Source of the DNA: Agromyces protaetiae
GTDB taxonomy: Bacteria; Actinomycetota; Actinomycetes; Actinomycetales; Microbacteriaceae
Direction: 5' to 3'
Assembly: GCF_004135405.1 (NCBI RefSeq)
Contig: NZ_CP035491.1
Span: forward strand, 1,116,001 to 1,180,000
Length of the DNA stretch: 64,000 bases
Made by a program: the position numbers and the translations under genes. Below the pieces are notes generated by a model. That model ran no database searches. It was given only the letters and a program-made list of their open reading frames with translations, and had not been told where the DNA came from. This document shows, piece by piece, positions 31,160-40,673 of this stretch; positions within the stretch are counted from its first letter, which is position 1; every line of letters begins with the position of its first letter.

Positions 31160-31885
31160 ATGGCGGTTTCGACCGCACCGACGTCGTCGTCGGGTGGTGC
31201 TGCGACGCGCAGCCGCAAGCCGTGGATCTCGAGCTTCTGGCTCAAGATCATCATGGCCGTCACGGGGGTGATCTTCGCCGCGTTCGTGCTCGTGCATATG
31301 ATCGGCAACTTGAAGGTCTACCAGGGTGCCGAGGCATTCGACTCGTACGCGCACTGGCTGCGCGAGGTCCTGTACCCGCTGCTGCCGCACGAGGGCGTGT
31401 TGTGGGCGCTGCGCATCGTGCTGTCGGTCTCGCTCGTCGCGCACGTCTGGGCGGCTGTCGTGCTGTCGGCGCGTGCGCGCAAGGCGCGCGGGCCCGTGCG
31501 CCGCCGCGGACTGCCGCTCCGCTCGTTCGCCGCCCGCACGATGCTCGTGACCGGGATCGTGCTGCTCGCGTTCGTGATCTTCCACATCCTCGACCTGACG
31601 ATCGGCGCGCAGCCCGCGGCATCCGACTCGTTCGAAGCGGGGTCGGCCTACGCGAACCTCGTCGCGAGCTTCCAGCGCCCGTGGGTCGCGGTGTTCTACA
31701 TCCTCGCGATGGTCGTGCTCGCGCTCCACGTGTCGCACGGCCTCTGGACGGCGACGCACGACCTCGGCGCGACCGGCAAACGGCTGCGGGCCATCGCGCT
31801 CGCGATCTCGGGCATTGTCGCGATCGTCATCATGATCGGCAACATCTCGATCCCGTTCGCGGTGCTCATAGGGGTGGTCAAGTGA
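31160..31885 (+). CDS. sdhC: succinate dehydrogenase cytochrome b subunit
   Basis: 241 residues, five membrane helices, the type-B (cytochrome b558) architecture of a single anchor subunit that binds two hemes and menaquinone. Heme-ligand candidates are the His in VLVHMIGNLKVYQG, AHVWAAVV, IFHILDLT and LHVSHGLWTATHDLG. No sdhD is present or needed. ATG 31160 is favoured by a GGGAGGG site and by the family start just before the first helix. The stop overlaps the sdhA GTG (GTGA). Confidence 0.94.
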   Translation: MAVSTAPTSSSGGAATRSRKPWISSFWLKIIMAVTGVIFAAFVLVHMIGNLKVYQGAEAFDSYAHWLREVLYPLLPHEGVLWALRIVLSVSLVAHVWAAVVLSARARKARGPVRRRGLPLRSFAARTMLVTGIVLLAFVIFHILDLTIGAQPAASDSFEAGSAYANLVASFQRPWVAVFYILAMVVLALHVSHGLWTATHDLGATGKRLRAIALAISGIVAIVIMIGNISIPFAVLIGVVK

Positions 31886-34020
31886 TCTTCCGGCGCAAGA
31901 AGAAGCCCGAGTCGAAGCTGACGGGCGCGCGCGCCGACGGAGCGATCGACGAACGGTACGACCCCAACAAGGAGCTCGACGGCGCCGCCGTCGAGGACGC
32001 GGTCGCCGAGAGCGACGCGGGCGCGCCCGAGGTGGATGCCCCGCCCGAGCGCGTGCGGCCCGAGTTCGAGGCCGAGGTGCTCGCCTCGCTCCGCTCGACG
32101 GCGGGGCCGACGCTCGACGGGAAGGCGCCGACCGAGGTCGCGCCCGAGCTCGCGTGGGCCGATCGGAAGCTCCACTACAAGCTCGTGTCGCCGCTCAACC
32201 GCCGCAAGTTCAAGATCATCGTGGTGGGCACGGGCCTCGCGGGCGGCGGGGCCGCGGCCGCGCTCGGGGAGCTCGGCTACGAGGTGCACTCGTTCACCTT
32301 CCACGACGCCCCGCGCCGCGCGCACTCGGTCGCGGCCCAGGGCGGCATCAACGCGGCACGCGGTCGCAAGGTCGACAACGACTCGCTCGCCCGGTTCGTG
32401 AAAGACACGGTCAAGGGCGGCGACTACCGGGCGCGCGAATCGGATGTCTGGCGTCTCGCCGAGGAGAGCGTGCGGGTCATCGACCACATGGAGGCGATCG
32501 GGGCGCCGTTCGCCCGCGAGTACGGCGGGCAGCTCGCGACGCGCTCGTTCGGCGGCGTGCAGGTGTCGCGCACGTACTACACGCGCGGGCAGACCGGCCA
32601 GCAGTTGCAGGTCGCGTCGTCGCAGGCGCTGCTCAGGCAAGTCAAGGCCGGCACCGTCCATCTGCATACCCGCAGCGAGATGCTCGATCTCATCGTCATC
32701 GACGGCCGCGCGCAGGGCATCGTCACGCGCGACCTCGTGACCGGGAAGATCGAGGCGCACACCGCCCACGCCGTCGTTCTCACCACGGGCGGGTACGGCA
32801 ACGTCTACTTCCGCTCGACGCTCGCGAAGAACTCGAACGTCACGGCCGCGTTCCGCGCGCACCGGCGCGGGGCGCTCTTCGCCTCGCCGTCGTTCATCCA
32901 GTTCCACCCCACGGCACTGCCGATCGGCAACGAGTGGCAGTCGAAGACCATCCTCATGAGCGAGTCGCTCCGAAACGACGGCCGCATCTGGGTGCCTGTC
33001 GCTCCCGCGGATCCGCGGCCCGCGAACGACATCCCGGAAGACGAGCGCGACTACTACCTCGAACGCCGCTACCCCGCGTTCGGCAACCTCACGCCGCGCG
33101 ACGTCGCGAGCCGCGCCGCACGTGACGAGATCGAGTCCGGCCACGGCGTCGGGCCGTTGAAGAACAGCGTGTACCTCGACTTCCGCGACGCCATCGCGCG
33201 GCTCGGCAAGCCCGTCATCGTCGAGCGCTACGGCAACCTCTTCGAGATGTACGAGCACGCGACGGGGGAGAACCCGCTCGAAGTGCCGATGCGCATCGCG
33301 CCGGGCGCGCACTTCGCGATGGGCGGCCTCTGGTCGGACTACGACGCGATGTCGAACATCCCTGGGCTCTTCGTCGGCGGCGAGGCCGGGTGGGCGTACC
33401 ACGGCGCCAACCGGCTCGGCGCGAACTCGCTCCTCTCGGCGTGCGTCGACGGCTGGTTCACGCTGCCGTACTCGATCCCGAACTACCTCGCGGGGCTCCT
33501 CGGCACGCCCGCCCTCGAACGCGACGACCCGCGCGTGCACGCGTTCGCCGAAGAGGCGCGCACGGGTGTGCAGGCCCTCGTCGACATCGGCGGTACACAG
33601 GGGCCCGATCGGTTCCACCGGCGGCTCGGAGACATCCTGTACTCGCATTGCGGCGTGAGCCGCAGCGGTGAGGGGCTCGCCGAAGGCATCCGGCTCATCC
33701 AAGAACTCAGACGCGAGTTCTACGCCGACCTGCGCGTGCAGGGTTCGTCGGGTTCGTTCAACCAGGAGCTCGAGCGCGCCGGCCGCATCGCGGACTACCT
33801 CGACATGGCCGAGCTCATGTGCCTCGACGCGCTCGACCGCGACGAGTCGTGCGGCGCGCACTTCCGGGTCGAGCACCAGCTCGCCGACGGCGAGGCGGCG
33901 CGCGACGACGCGCACTGGGCGTTCGTGTCGGCGTGGGAGCGCGACGGCTCGCGGTACGTGCGGCACGACGAGCCGCTCGCATTCGAATCGGTCCGACCCG
34001 AGACGAGGAACTACCGATGA
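31882..34020 (+). CDS. sdhA: succinate dehydrogenase flavoprotein subunit
   Basis: 712 residues. The FAD motif is IIVVGTGLAGGGAAAALGELGY, followed by the covalent-flavin His region RAHSVAAQGGINAA, then FIQFHPTALPIGNEW, the substrate-site RRYPAFGNLTPRDVASRAARDE and GANRLGANSLLSACVDG. It oxidises succinate to fumarate and feeds electrons through SdhB to SdhC. About 109 residues precede the FAD motif, longer than most family members; the first 75 are acidic and low-complexity. The GTG start at 31882 is dictated by the sdhC overlap, but a later start cannot be excluded. The stop overlaps sdhB (ATGA). Confidence 0.96.
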   Translation: MIFRRKKKPESKLTGARADGAIDERYDPNKELDGAAVEDAVAESDAGAPEVDAPPERVRPEFEAEVLASLRSTAGPTLDGKAPTEVAPELAWADRKLHYKLVSPLNRRKFKIIVVGTGLAGGGAAAALGELGYEVHSFTFHDAPRRAHSVAAQGGINAARGRKVDNDSLARFVKDTVKGGDYRARESDVWRLAEESVRVIDHMEAIGAPFAREYGGQLATRSFGGVQVSRTYYTRGQTGQQLQVASSQALLRQVKAGTVHLHTRSEMLDLIVIDGRAQGIVTRDLVTGKIEAHTAHAVVLTTGGYGNVYFRSTLAKNSNVTAAFRAHRRGALFASPSFIQFHPTALPIGNEWQSKTILMSESLRNDGRIWVPVAPADPRPANDIPEDERDYYLERRYPAFGNLTPRDVASRAARDEIESGHGVGPLKNSVYLDFRDAIARLGKPVIVERYGNLFEMYEHATGENPLEVPMRIAPGAHFAMGGLWSDYDAMSNIPGLFVGGEAGWAYHGANRLGANSLLSACVDGWFTLPYSIPNYLAGLLGTPALERDDPRVHAFAEEARTGVQALVDIGGTQGPDRFHRRLGDILYSHCGVSRSGEGLAEGIRLIQELRREFYADLRVQGSSGSFNQELERAGRIADYLDMAELMCLDALDRDESCGAHFRVEHQLADGEAARDDAHWAFVSAWERDGSRYVRHDEPLAFESVRPETRNYR

Positions 34021-34772
34021 AGCTCAAGCTCAAGATCTGGCGGCAGGAGAACACCGCGGCCGCGGGAGGGTTCGTCGCCTACGAGGTCGACGACGTGCAG
34101 CCCGAGCTCACGATCCTCGAGGCCCTCGACAAGCTCAACGACGAACTCGTCGAACAGGGCGACTCGCCCGTCGCGTTCGACTCCGACTGCCGCGAGGGCA
34201 TCTGCGGCTCGTGCGGCATCACGGTCGACGGGCGCCCGCACGGGCCCGAGGCGAACACGCCGTCGTGCCACCAGCGGCTGAAATCGTTCGCCGACGGCCA
34301 GCAGGTGACCCTCGAGCCGTTCCGCTCGGCCGCCTACCCCGTCGTGCGCGACCTCGCGGTCGACCGGTCGGCGCTCGACCGGGTCGTCGAGTCGGGCGGC
34401 TTCGTCTCGATCGACGCGGGCACCGCGCCCGACGCCGACAGCCACGAGGTCTCGCACCAGGCCGCCGAGGTCGCCCTCGACATGGCGGCGTGCATCGGTT
34501 GCGGCGCGTGCGTCGCGGCGTGCCCCAACGGGTCGGCGAACCTCTACGTCGGCGCGAAGCTCTTGCATCTGAGCGTGCTGCCGACGACGAAGTACGAGCG
34601 CGGGCGCCGCGCGCGCGACATGGTCGAGACCATGGAGGAGGAGTTCGGCCCGTGCTCGCTCTACGGCGAGTGCGTCGAGGTGTGCCCAGCGGGCATCCCG
34701 CTCACGGCGATCGCGGGCGTCAACCGCGAGAAGCTGCGCGCGGTGCTGCGCGGTCGCGACCGCGATGATTGA
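34017..34772 (+). CDS. sdhB: succinate dehydrogenase iron-sulfur subunit
   Basis: 251 residues. The [2Fe-2S] Cys pattern is in DSDCREGICGSCGITVDG with a later Cys in TPSCHQRL. The [4Fe-4S] and [3Fe-4S] ligands are in CIGCGACVAACPNGSANLY and CSLYGECVEVCPAGIPL. This is the type-B SdhB of the menaquinone enzyme, with the typical VLPTTKYERGRRARDMVETME helix. It passes electrons from FAD to the hemes of SdhC. Its ATG overlaps the sdhA stop, completing sdhCAB with no sdhD. Confidence 0.97.
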   Translation: MKLKLKIWRQENTAAAGGFVAYEVDDVQPELTILEALDKLNDELVEQGDSPVAFDSDCREGICGSCGITVDGRPHGPEANTPSCHQRLKSFADGQQVTLEPFRSAAYPVVRDLAVDRSALDRVVESGGFVSIDAGTAPDADSHEVSHQAAEVALDMAACIGCGACVAACPNGSANLYVGAKLLHLSVLPTTKYERGRRARDMVETMEEEFGPCSLYGECVEVCPAGIPLTAIAGVNREKLRAVLRGRDRDD

Positions 34773-34861
34773 GCGGATGCCTCGGTGCGGGCCGGTGCGT
34801 TCGCACATGCGTCTGCGCGCGACCGTGTGTCACGAGTGCGGCGGCGGCGCCCCGAATCCTC

Positions 34862-34867
34862 TAGCGT
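34862..34867 (+). promoter_or_regulatory. -10 element of pgi (leaderless)
   Basis: TAGCGT lies 6 nt before the GTG at 34874. There is no ribosome-binding site. Confidence 0.5.
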
Positions 34868-34873
34868 GATGCC

Positions 34874-36553
34874 GTGACCACGCCAGTCGATGCCACCGCG
34901 ACCGCCGCCTGGGCCGAGCTCAGCGCCCTCCGCGACTCGTTCGCGCCCGACCTCCGCGGCTGGTTCGCCGCCGACCCCGACCGGGCCGCCCGGTTCACCC
35001 TCGACGCCGCTGACCTGCACGTCGATCTGTCGAAGAACCTCGTCACCGACGACATCCTCGCCGCCCTCGTGCGCCTCGCCGAAGAGACCGGCGTCGCGGA
35101 GCGCTATGCGGCGATGCTCGCGGGGGAGCACATCAACACGACCGAAGACCGCGCGGTGCTGCACACCGCCCTACGGCGTCCGCCGGGCGCGACGCCCGCC
35201 CTCGTCGTCGACGGACAGCAGGTGGATGCCGACGTGCAGGCCGTGCTCGCCGCGATGTCGGCCTTCGCCGACCGCGTGCGCTCGGGCGAGTGGACGGGGG
35301 TGACCGGCAAGAAGGTCACCCACATCGTCAACATCGGCATCGGCGGCTCCGACCTCGGACCCGTGATGGTGTCGGCGGCCCTCGAGCCGTATGCGACCGA
35401 CATCGAGGCGCGTTTCGTGTCGAACATCGACCCGTTCGACCTCGCGAACAAGACGAAGGACCTCGACCCCGAGACCACTCTCGTCATCGTCGCGTCGAAG
35501 ACGTTCACGACCCTCGAGACCCTGACGAACGCCCGGTTGGCTCGCGACTGGCTGTGGGCCGGGCTCGAGGCATCCGGAGCCATCTCCTCTGACGAAGCCG
35601 ACCGCACGAACGCCGTCGCCCACCACTTCGTCGCCGTCTCGACGGCGCTCGACAAGGTCGCCGCGTTCGGCATCGACCCCGTCAATGCGTTCGGCTTCTG
35701 GGACTGGGTCGGCGGCCGCTACTCGGTCGACTCGGCCATCGGCCTCTCGCTCGCGATCGAGTTCGGGCCCGAGGTGTTCCGCGACCTGCTCGCGGGCTTC
35801 CACGCGATCGACGAGCACGTGCGCACGACGCCGCTCGCGCAGAACGTGCCCGTCCTCATGGGGCTCTTGAACGTCTGGTACTCGAACTTCCTCGGGGCGC
35901 AGTCGCACGCCGTGCTGCCCTATGCGCAGCAGCTCAGCCGCTTCGCGGCCTACCTGCAGCAGCTCACGATGGAGTCGAACGGCAAGTCGGTCCGGTGGGA
36001 CGGCTCGCCCGTCACGACCTCGACGGGGGAGGTGTTCTGGGGCGAGCCCGGCACGAACGGCCAGCACGCGTTCTACCAGCTCATCCACCAGGGCACCCGG
36101 CTCATCCCGGCCGACTTCATCGCGTTCGCGAACCCCGCCTACCCGCTCGAAGACGGCGGGCGCGACGTGCACGGCCTGTTCCTGTCGAACTTCCTCGCGC
36201 AGACGAAGGCGCTCGCGTTCGGCAAGACCGCCGAAGAGGTCGAGGCCGAGGGCACGACGGGCGCGCTCGTCGCGGCGCGCACGTTCCCCGGCAACCGGCC
36301 GACGACGTCGATCTTCGCCCCCGCACTCACGCCCGCGGTGCTCGGCCAGCTCATCGCCCTCTACGAGCACATCACGTTCACGCAGGGCGTCGTCTGGGGC
36401 GTGAACTCGTTCGACCAGTGGGGCGTCGAGCTCGGCAAGCAGCTCGCCCTGCAGATCGCGCCCGCGGTCGAGGGCGATGCGGCGGCGATCGACGCACAGG
36501 ATGCCTCGACGCGCGCCCTGCTCGCCTACTACCACGCGCACCGCAAGGCCTGA
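34874..36553 (+). CDS. pgi: glucose-6-phosphate isomerase
   Basis: 559 residues, full family length. Signatures are [15 protein letters not shown] [14 protein letters not shown] near residue 95, [16 protein letters not shown] for phosphate binding, [34 protein letters not shown], and [15 protein letters not shown] with the catalytic Glu region. It ends with [13 protein letters not shown], the conserved C-terminal signature. It interconverts glucose-6-phosphate and fructose-6-phosphate in glycolysis and gluconeogenesis. Single gene with a leaderless-type promoter; a TSUP transporter gene follows 20 nt later and may be co-transcribed. Confidence 0.98.
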   Translation: MTTPVDATATAAWAELSALRDSFAPDLRGWFAADPDRAARFTLDAADLHVDLSKNLVTDDILAALVRLAEETGVAERYAAMLAGEHINTTEDRAVLHTALRRPPGATPALVVDGQQVDADVQAVLAAMSAFADRVRSGEWTGVTGKKVTHIVNIGIGGSDLGPVMVSAALEPYATDIEARFVSNIDPFDLANKTKDLDPETTLVIVASKTFTTLETLTNARLARDWLWAGLEASGAISSDEADRTNAVAHHFVAVSTALDKVAAFGIDPVNAFGFWDWVGGRYSVDSAIGLSLAIEFGPEVFRDLLAGFHAIDEHVRTTPLAQNVPVLMGLLNVWYSNFLGAQSHAVLPYAQQLSRFAAYLQQLTMESNGKSVRWDGSPVTTSTGEVFWGEPGTNGQHAFYQLIHQGTRLIPADFIAFANPAYPLEDGGRDVHGLFLSNFLAQTKALAFGKTAEEVEAEGTTGALVAARTFPGNRPTTSIFAPALTPAVLGQLIALYEHITFTQGVVWGVNSFDQWGVELGKQLALQIAPAVEGDAAAIDAQDASTRALLAYYHAHRKA

Positions 36554-36573
36554 GTCTCGGGCCGGGTGACGAG

Positions 36574-37440
36574 ATGTGGCTGGAGTCGCTCGCGATCTTC
36601 GCCGCAGGCGCCTGGGCCGGCCTGATCAACGTCATCGTCGGCTCCGGCACCCTCGTCACGTTCCCCGTGCTCATCATGCTCGGGTATCCGCCCCTCACGG
36701 CGAACATCTCGAGCGGCATCGGGCTCGTCGCGGGCTCGATCACGGGAGCCGTGGGGTTCCGGCGCGAGATCGCCGAGCAGCGGAGCCTCGCGTTGCTGCT
36801 GTTGCCTGCGGGAGCGGCGGGAGGGCTCGCTGGCGGGCTGCTCCTGCTCGTGCTGCCGCCCGAGGCGTTCAGCCTGATCGTGCCCGTGCTCGTCGGGCTC
36901 GGCATCGTCATGGTCGTCGTGGCACCCATGCTGCAGCGGTGGATCGCGAAACGTCGGGTCGCCGTGGTCGCGGCGGTGACCGGGGCGACGGCCGTCATCG
37001 AAGACGGGGTCCCCGATGTCCACGAGCCGGGTGTGCCGGGCGCGCCGGGTCACGACGGTCTCGCGGGGATGAACCTCCGCCACCGCATCGTCATGATCGC
37101 CGCGGTGTTCGTGCTCGGCCTCTACGGCGGCTACTTCGGAGCGGCCCTCGGCGTCATCATGCTGGGCGCGCTGAGCCTGCTCTCGACGATCGAGCTCACG
37201 AAGCTCAACGCCCTGAAGAACCTGCTCATCGTCGGCATCAACGGCGTCTCGGCGACGCTCTTCATCATCGTCGCGAACGAGTACATCAGTTGGCGGGCCG
37301 TCGCCCTGCTCGCCATCGGCGCGACGCTCGGCGGCCTCATCGGCGCCCGCATCGGGCGGCGCATCCCCGACTGGGTGCTCCGCACGACGGTCGTCGTGGT
37401 CGGCACGATCGCGCTCGTGAACCTCATCGTGAACTCGTAG
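36574..37440 (+). CDS. TSUP (TauE/SafE) family transporter
   Basis: 288 residues, about eight helices in two inverted halves. The first half has AGAWAGLINVIVGSGTLVTFPVL and NISSGIGLVAGSITGAVGFRRE; the second has FVLGLYGGYFGAALGVIMLGAL and LNALKNLLIVGINGVSATLFI, the duplicated TauE/SafE signatures. The family exports or imports sulfite, sulfoacetate and other sulfonates or organic anions. The loop at 140-170 is longer than usual and Pro/Gly/Asp-rich. It begins 20 nt after pgi. Substrate unknown. Confidence 0.9.
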   Translation: MWLESLAIFAAGAWAGLINVIVGSGTLVTFPVLIMLGYPPLTANISSGIGLVAGSITGAVGFRREIAEQRSLALLLLPAGAAGGLAGGLLLLVLPPEAFSLIVPVLVGLGIVMVVVAPMLQRWIAKRRVAVVAAVTGATAVIEDGVPDVHEPGVPGAPGHDGLAGMNLRHRIVMIAAVFVLGLYGGYFGAALGVIMLGALSLLSTIELTKLNALKNLLIVGINGVSATLFIIVANEYISWRAVALLAIGATLGGLIGARIGRRIPDWVLRTTVVVVGTIALVNLIVNS

Positions 37441-37538
37441 GCGGATGCCTCGGCAACTCCACGCCCGGACCATTCGTGATCCGCGGGACCGCTGGATTCC
37501 GCTATCCGTCGGAACAAGAGTGGTCCCTGGGCGCCTCG

Positions 37539-37544
37539 TACGCT
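37539..37544 (+). promoter_or_regulatory. -10 element of the alpha/beta-hydrolase gene (leaderless)
   Basis: TACGCT lies 6 nt before the GTG at 37551. Confidence 0.45.
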
Positions 37545-37550
37545 GGAGAA

Positions 37551-38390
37551 GTGGAACCTCAGACCCCCCAACCGATCTTCGTCACCTCGCCCGACGGCAC
37601 CCGCATCGCGACGCACACGATCGGCTCGGCGACCGGCGAGCCGGCGCTGCTCATCACGGGCGGGCCGGCCCGCGGCGTCGAGTACCTCGGCGACTTCGCC
37701 GGTGTCGGCGAGGTCCGGCCGCTGCAGGTCGTGCATCCGCGCGGCACGCCCACGACGGGCGGCCTCTCGCGCGGGTGGTGGAACGACACGGCTGACGTGA
37801 TCGCCGTGGCCGAGGCATCCGGGCTCGAGGCCTTCGACCTCGTCGCGCACTCGGCGGGCACGCGACTCGCGCTCGCGACGGTCGCACAGCACCCGGGCCG
37901 CATCCGCTCGCTGCTCCTCGTCACGCCGCCCGCGACATGGCTCACGGGCGCCGCGTACGACGGCGAGGAGCTCGCGAGGCGACGCGCCGAGCCCGAGGTA
38001 GCGGCGGCCCTCGCCTCGATGTTGGGCGAAGACCCCGCCGACGAGGACGAGTTCCAGACGTCGTGGCGCGTCGAGGGGCCGGCCGGGTACGCCGCGTGGA
38101 CCGCCGTCGAACGTGCGCACGCCGAGGTCGGCGAGATGCACCTCGACGCCTCGAACGCGTGGTTCAGGGACATCCCGAGCGATGCCGCCGAGCGGGTGCT
38201 CCACTCCGAACTTCCGCCGACCCTCGTCATCGGCGGCCGCGAGGACCTGCTCACGGGCTTCCGCCCGGTTGAGGCATACGCCTCGGCGCTCGGCGCCGAC
38301 GCCGTCTTCATCGACGAGTGCGGTCACTACCCGTGGGTCGAGCGCCCGGTCGAGTTCGGAGGGGTGGCGAGCGATTGGCTCGTGCGCTGA
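37551..38390 (+). CDS. alpha/beta-hydrolase, proline iminopeptidase-like
   Basis: 279 residues. LLITGGPARGVEYL resembles the oxyanion region of prolyl aminopeptidase-like hydrolases. FDLVAHSAGTRLAL is the nucleophile elbow (A-H-S-A-G instead of G-x-S-x-G), PPTLVIGGREDLLTGF gives the acid and DECGHYPWVERP gives the His. So Ser-Asp-His are all present. The first Gly of the elbow is Ala, tolerated in the family. The cap region (140-205) is short. The substrate is not predictable; it could be a peptidase, esterase or lactonase. Confidence 0.85.
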   Translation: MEPQTPQPIFVTSPDGTRIATHTIGSATGEPALLITGGPARGVEYLGDFAGVGEVRPLQVVHPRGTPTTGGLSRGWWNDTADVIAVAEASGLEAFDLVAHSAGTRLALATVAQHPGRIRSLLLVTPPATWLTGAAYDGEELARRRAEPEVAAALASMLGEDPADEDEFQTSWRVEGPAGYAAWTAVERAHAEVGEMHLDASNAWFRDIPSDAAERVLHSELPPTLVIGGREDLLTGFRPVEAYASALGADAVFIDECGHYPWVERPVEFGGVASDWLVR

Positions 38391-38411
38391 GCGGATGCCT
38401 CAGCCCGCGGC

Positions 38412-39887
38412 TCATCCGAACGGCGGCTCGGCGCCCGCCCAATGGCCGAGCACCCACATCCAGAGGCCGCCCGTGATGGTCCAGATGACGATGAGCGCGA
38501 TGCTCATGATGAACGCGTAGCGGAACCACTCCGACACCTTCACGTAGCCCGATCCGTAGATGACGGCCGACGGGCCCGATGCGTAGTGCGTGAGCGCGCC
38601 GAACAGGTTGCCGATGAAGCCGAACACGAGGGCGGCGAACACGGGCGGCGCGCCCGTTGCGACGGCGGCGCCGAGGAACACGGCGTACATCGCGACGATC
38701 TGCGCCGTGTTCGAGGCGAACAGGTAGTGCGCGTAGAAGTACACGAGCGTGAGGATCACGAACGCCCAGATCCAGCTGAGTCCGCCGACCGCGTCCGCGA
38801 CGCCGTCGCCGACCCACGAGATGACGCCGAGCGTGTTGAGCTGGTCGGCCATCGCGACGAGCACCGAGAAGAAGATGAGGGTCGACCACGCCGAGGAGTT
38901 CGCCGCCATGTCCTTCCACGTGAGCACGCCCGTCACGAGCAGGATCGCGATGCCCGCGAACGCGGCGGCGGTCGCGCTGATGTTCCACGACGACCCGCCG
39001 ATCCAGAGCACGAGCAGGAGGAGGAACGTGCCCGTCATGATCCACTCGCCCCGGGACATCCGCCCCATCTTCGCGAGCTCCGCGCGCGCGTGCGCGGGCG
39101 CCTCGGGCGTCTTCTTGACGGTCGGCGGCCAGAGTTTCATCATGATCCACGGCACGGCGGCGAGGCTGATGAGACCGGGCACGAGACCCGCGAGCGCCCA
39201 CACGCCCCACGAGATGTCGATGCCCTGATCGGCCGCGGCCTGCACGGCGATCGGGTTGCCCGCCATGGCGGTCACGAACATCGCGCTCGTGACGACGTTC
39301 ACCTGGGTGGCCGTGAAGGCGAGGTAGGTGCCGAGGCGCCTGCGCGATTCATCCGACTCGGGGGTCGAGTTCTCCTCGCGACTGAGCGACGCGATGATCG
39401 GGTACAGCACGCCGCCGAGGCGCGCCGTGTTCGAGGGCGTCGCGGGCGCGAGGATGAGGTCGGTGATCGCCATGCCGTACGACAGGCCGAGCGTCGACTT
39501 GCCGAGGATGCGGATGAAGAAGAGCGCGAGGCGGCGGCCGAGACCGGTGAGCAGGAAGCCCTCGGCGATGAAGAACGCCGCGACGATGAGCCAGATCGTC
39601 GCGTTCGAGAAGCCCGCGAGCGCTTCGGCCGGCGTCATCGCCCCGACGAACATCGCGACCGTGAGCCCGATGAGCGCGACCGACGGCGTCGGCAGCGGCT
39701 GCAGGATGAGCCCGAGGATCGTGCCGACGAAGACGCCGAGCATGATGAACCCGTTCGACTCGACGCCCTCGGGCGGCGGGATGACCGCGATCGCGACCGT
39801 CACGACGACGATCGCCGCGACCTTCACGATGAGGCTCGTGTAGTTCGGGCGCTGCGCGGTCGGTGCCTGCTGAGTGGTGCTCGTCAT
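38412..39887 (-). CDS. DASS (SLC13/CitT-type) dicarboxylate transporter
   Basis: 491 residues, about 12 membrane helices. Motifs include GLTVAMFVGAMTPAEALAGF, FSNATIWLIVAAFFIAEGF, the substrate-site LILAPATPSNTARLGGVLYP (the SNT motif) and ASNTAQIVAMYAVF in the second half with its own SNT. These duplicated SNT motifs are diagnostic of divalent-anion:Na+ symporters and 2-oxoglutarate/malate or citrate exchangers. It would move C4/C5 dicarboxylates. Start ATG 39887; a run of Gs lies just upstream as the ribosome-binding site. Confidence 0.92.
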   Translation of the reverse strand: MTSTTQQAPTAQRPNYTSLIVKVAAIVVVTVAIAVIPPPEGVESNGFIMLGVFVGTILGLILQPLPTPSVALIGLTVAMFVGAMTPAEALAGFSNATIWLIVAAFFIAEGFLLTGLGRRLALFFIRILGKSTLGLSYGMAITDLILAPATPSNTARLGGVLYPIIASLSREENSTPESDESRRRLGTYLAFTATQVNVVTSAMFVTAMAGNPIAVQAAADQGIDISWGVWALAGLVPGLISLAAVPWIMMKLWPPTVKKTPEAPAHARAELAKMGRMSRGEWIMTGTFLLLLVLWIGGSSWNISATAAAFAGIAILLVTGVLTWKDMAANSSAWSTLIFFSVLVAMADQLNTLGVISWVGDGVADAVGGLSWIWAFVILTLVYFYAHYLFASNTAQIVAMYAVFLGAAVATGAPPVFAALVFGFIGNLFGALTHYASGPSAVIYGSGYVKVSEWFRYAFIMSIALIVIWTITGGLWMWVLGHWAGAEPPFG

Positions 39888-39992
39888 GGTTCCCCCCGAA
39901 GACCCGTGGACGAGCGGAGGCGGAGCGCCCGCAGTCGCGACATTACCAGCGGGCGGATACGATGCGGCAGAGGGCGATGGGGAGGTTCGTCG

Positions 39993-40586
39993 GTGGATGC
40001 TTCGCAGGAGCCGGATGTCTCGACAGTCGCGCCGCGCGACGGGCTGACGCTTCCGGATGTCGCGGGCCCGCGCCTGCCGGCGGGGCTCGCCAAACGCGCC
40101 GGTCTCGTGCTGCGCGCCTACCGCAGCGAGTCGGCGATCTACGGCGTCATCCTCGTGAGCGCGCTCATCGCGATCGGCTGGGAGAACGACACCGACGCCG
40201 AAGTGCTCGGCTTCACCCTCGGCACCGTGATCGTGTTCTGGCTCGCGCACGTCTACGCCGGCGCGATCGCCCGGGAGGAGTGGGCCGACACCCCGTCGCG
40301 TTGGCGGACGATCGGGCGGGCCGTGTGGGCGTCGGTCACGCATTCGGCGGGCCTGCTCATCGCGATGGTCGTGCCGACGATCTTCCTGGGGATCTCGGCG
40401 CTCGGCTGGCTCGACGAGTACGTCGGCTACTACCTCGCGCTGTGGAGCGGCGTCGCGATCCTCGCGGTCATCGGGTGGCTCGCCTCCGCCCGGCGGAAGA
40501 GCCCGTGGTGGATGCGTGGGCTCTCGGCGCTCGTCACGGCGAGCCTCGGGCTGCTCGTGATCTGGCTGAGCGCGCTCGTGCACTGA
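39993..40586 (+). CDS. integral membrane protein, unknown
   Basis: 197 residues: about 40 cytoplasmic residues, then five or so hydrophobic segments (ESAIYGVILVSALIAIGWEN, VLGFTLGTVIVFWLAHVYAG, LLIAMVVPTIFLGISALGWL, YYLALWSGVAILAVIGWLA and TASLGLLVIWLSALVH). No family was recognised with confidence. GTG 39993 is preceded by GGGGAGG at 7 nt, and a TACGAT -10 lies further upstream, so it has a leader. The stop region has been duplicated: see the 17-bp tandem repeat at 40567-40616. Function unknown. Confidence 0.8.
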   Translation: MDASQEPDVSTVAPRDGLTLPDVAGPRLPAGLAKRAGLVLRAYRSESAIYGVILVSALIAIGWENDTDAEVLGFTLGTVIVFWLAHVYAGAIAREEWADTPSRWRTIGRAVWASVTHSAGLLIAMVVPTIFLGISALGWLDEYVGYYLALWSGVAILAVIGWLASARRKSPWWMRGLSALVTASLGLLVIWLSALVH

Positions 40587-40616
40587 GCGCGCTCGTGCAC
40601 TGACGCACTCGTGCAC
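40567..40616 (+). repeat. 17-bp tandem repeat at a gene end
   Basis: TGAGCGCGCTCGTGCAC occurs twice in a row (40567-40583, 40584-40600), then a third degenerate copy to 40616. The first unit encodes the last residues of the membrane protein and the second begins with its stop codon. Confidence 0.85.
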
Positions 40617-40661
40617 AGAGCGCGGCCCCGAGGCATCCAGACCCGCCTCAGCCGCCGGCGC

Positions 40662-40667
40662 TAGCCT
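40662..40667 (+). promoter_or_regulatory. -10 element of apt (leaderless)
   Basis: TAGCCT lies 6 nt before the GTG at 40674, with no ribosome-binding site. Confidence 0.5.
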
Positions 40668-40673
40668 GGCGGC

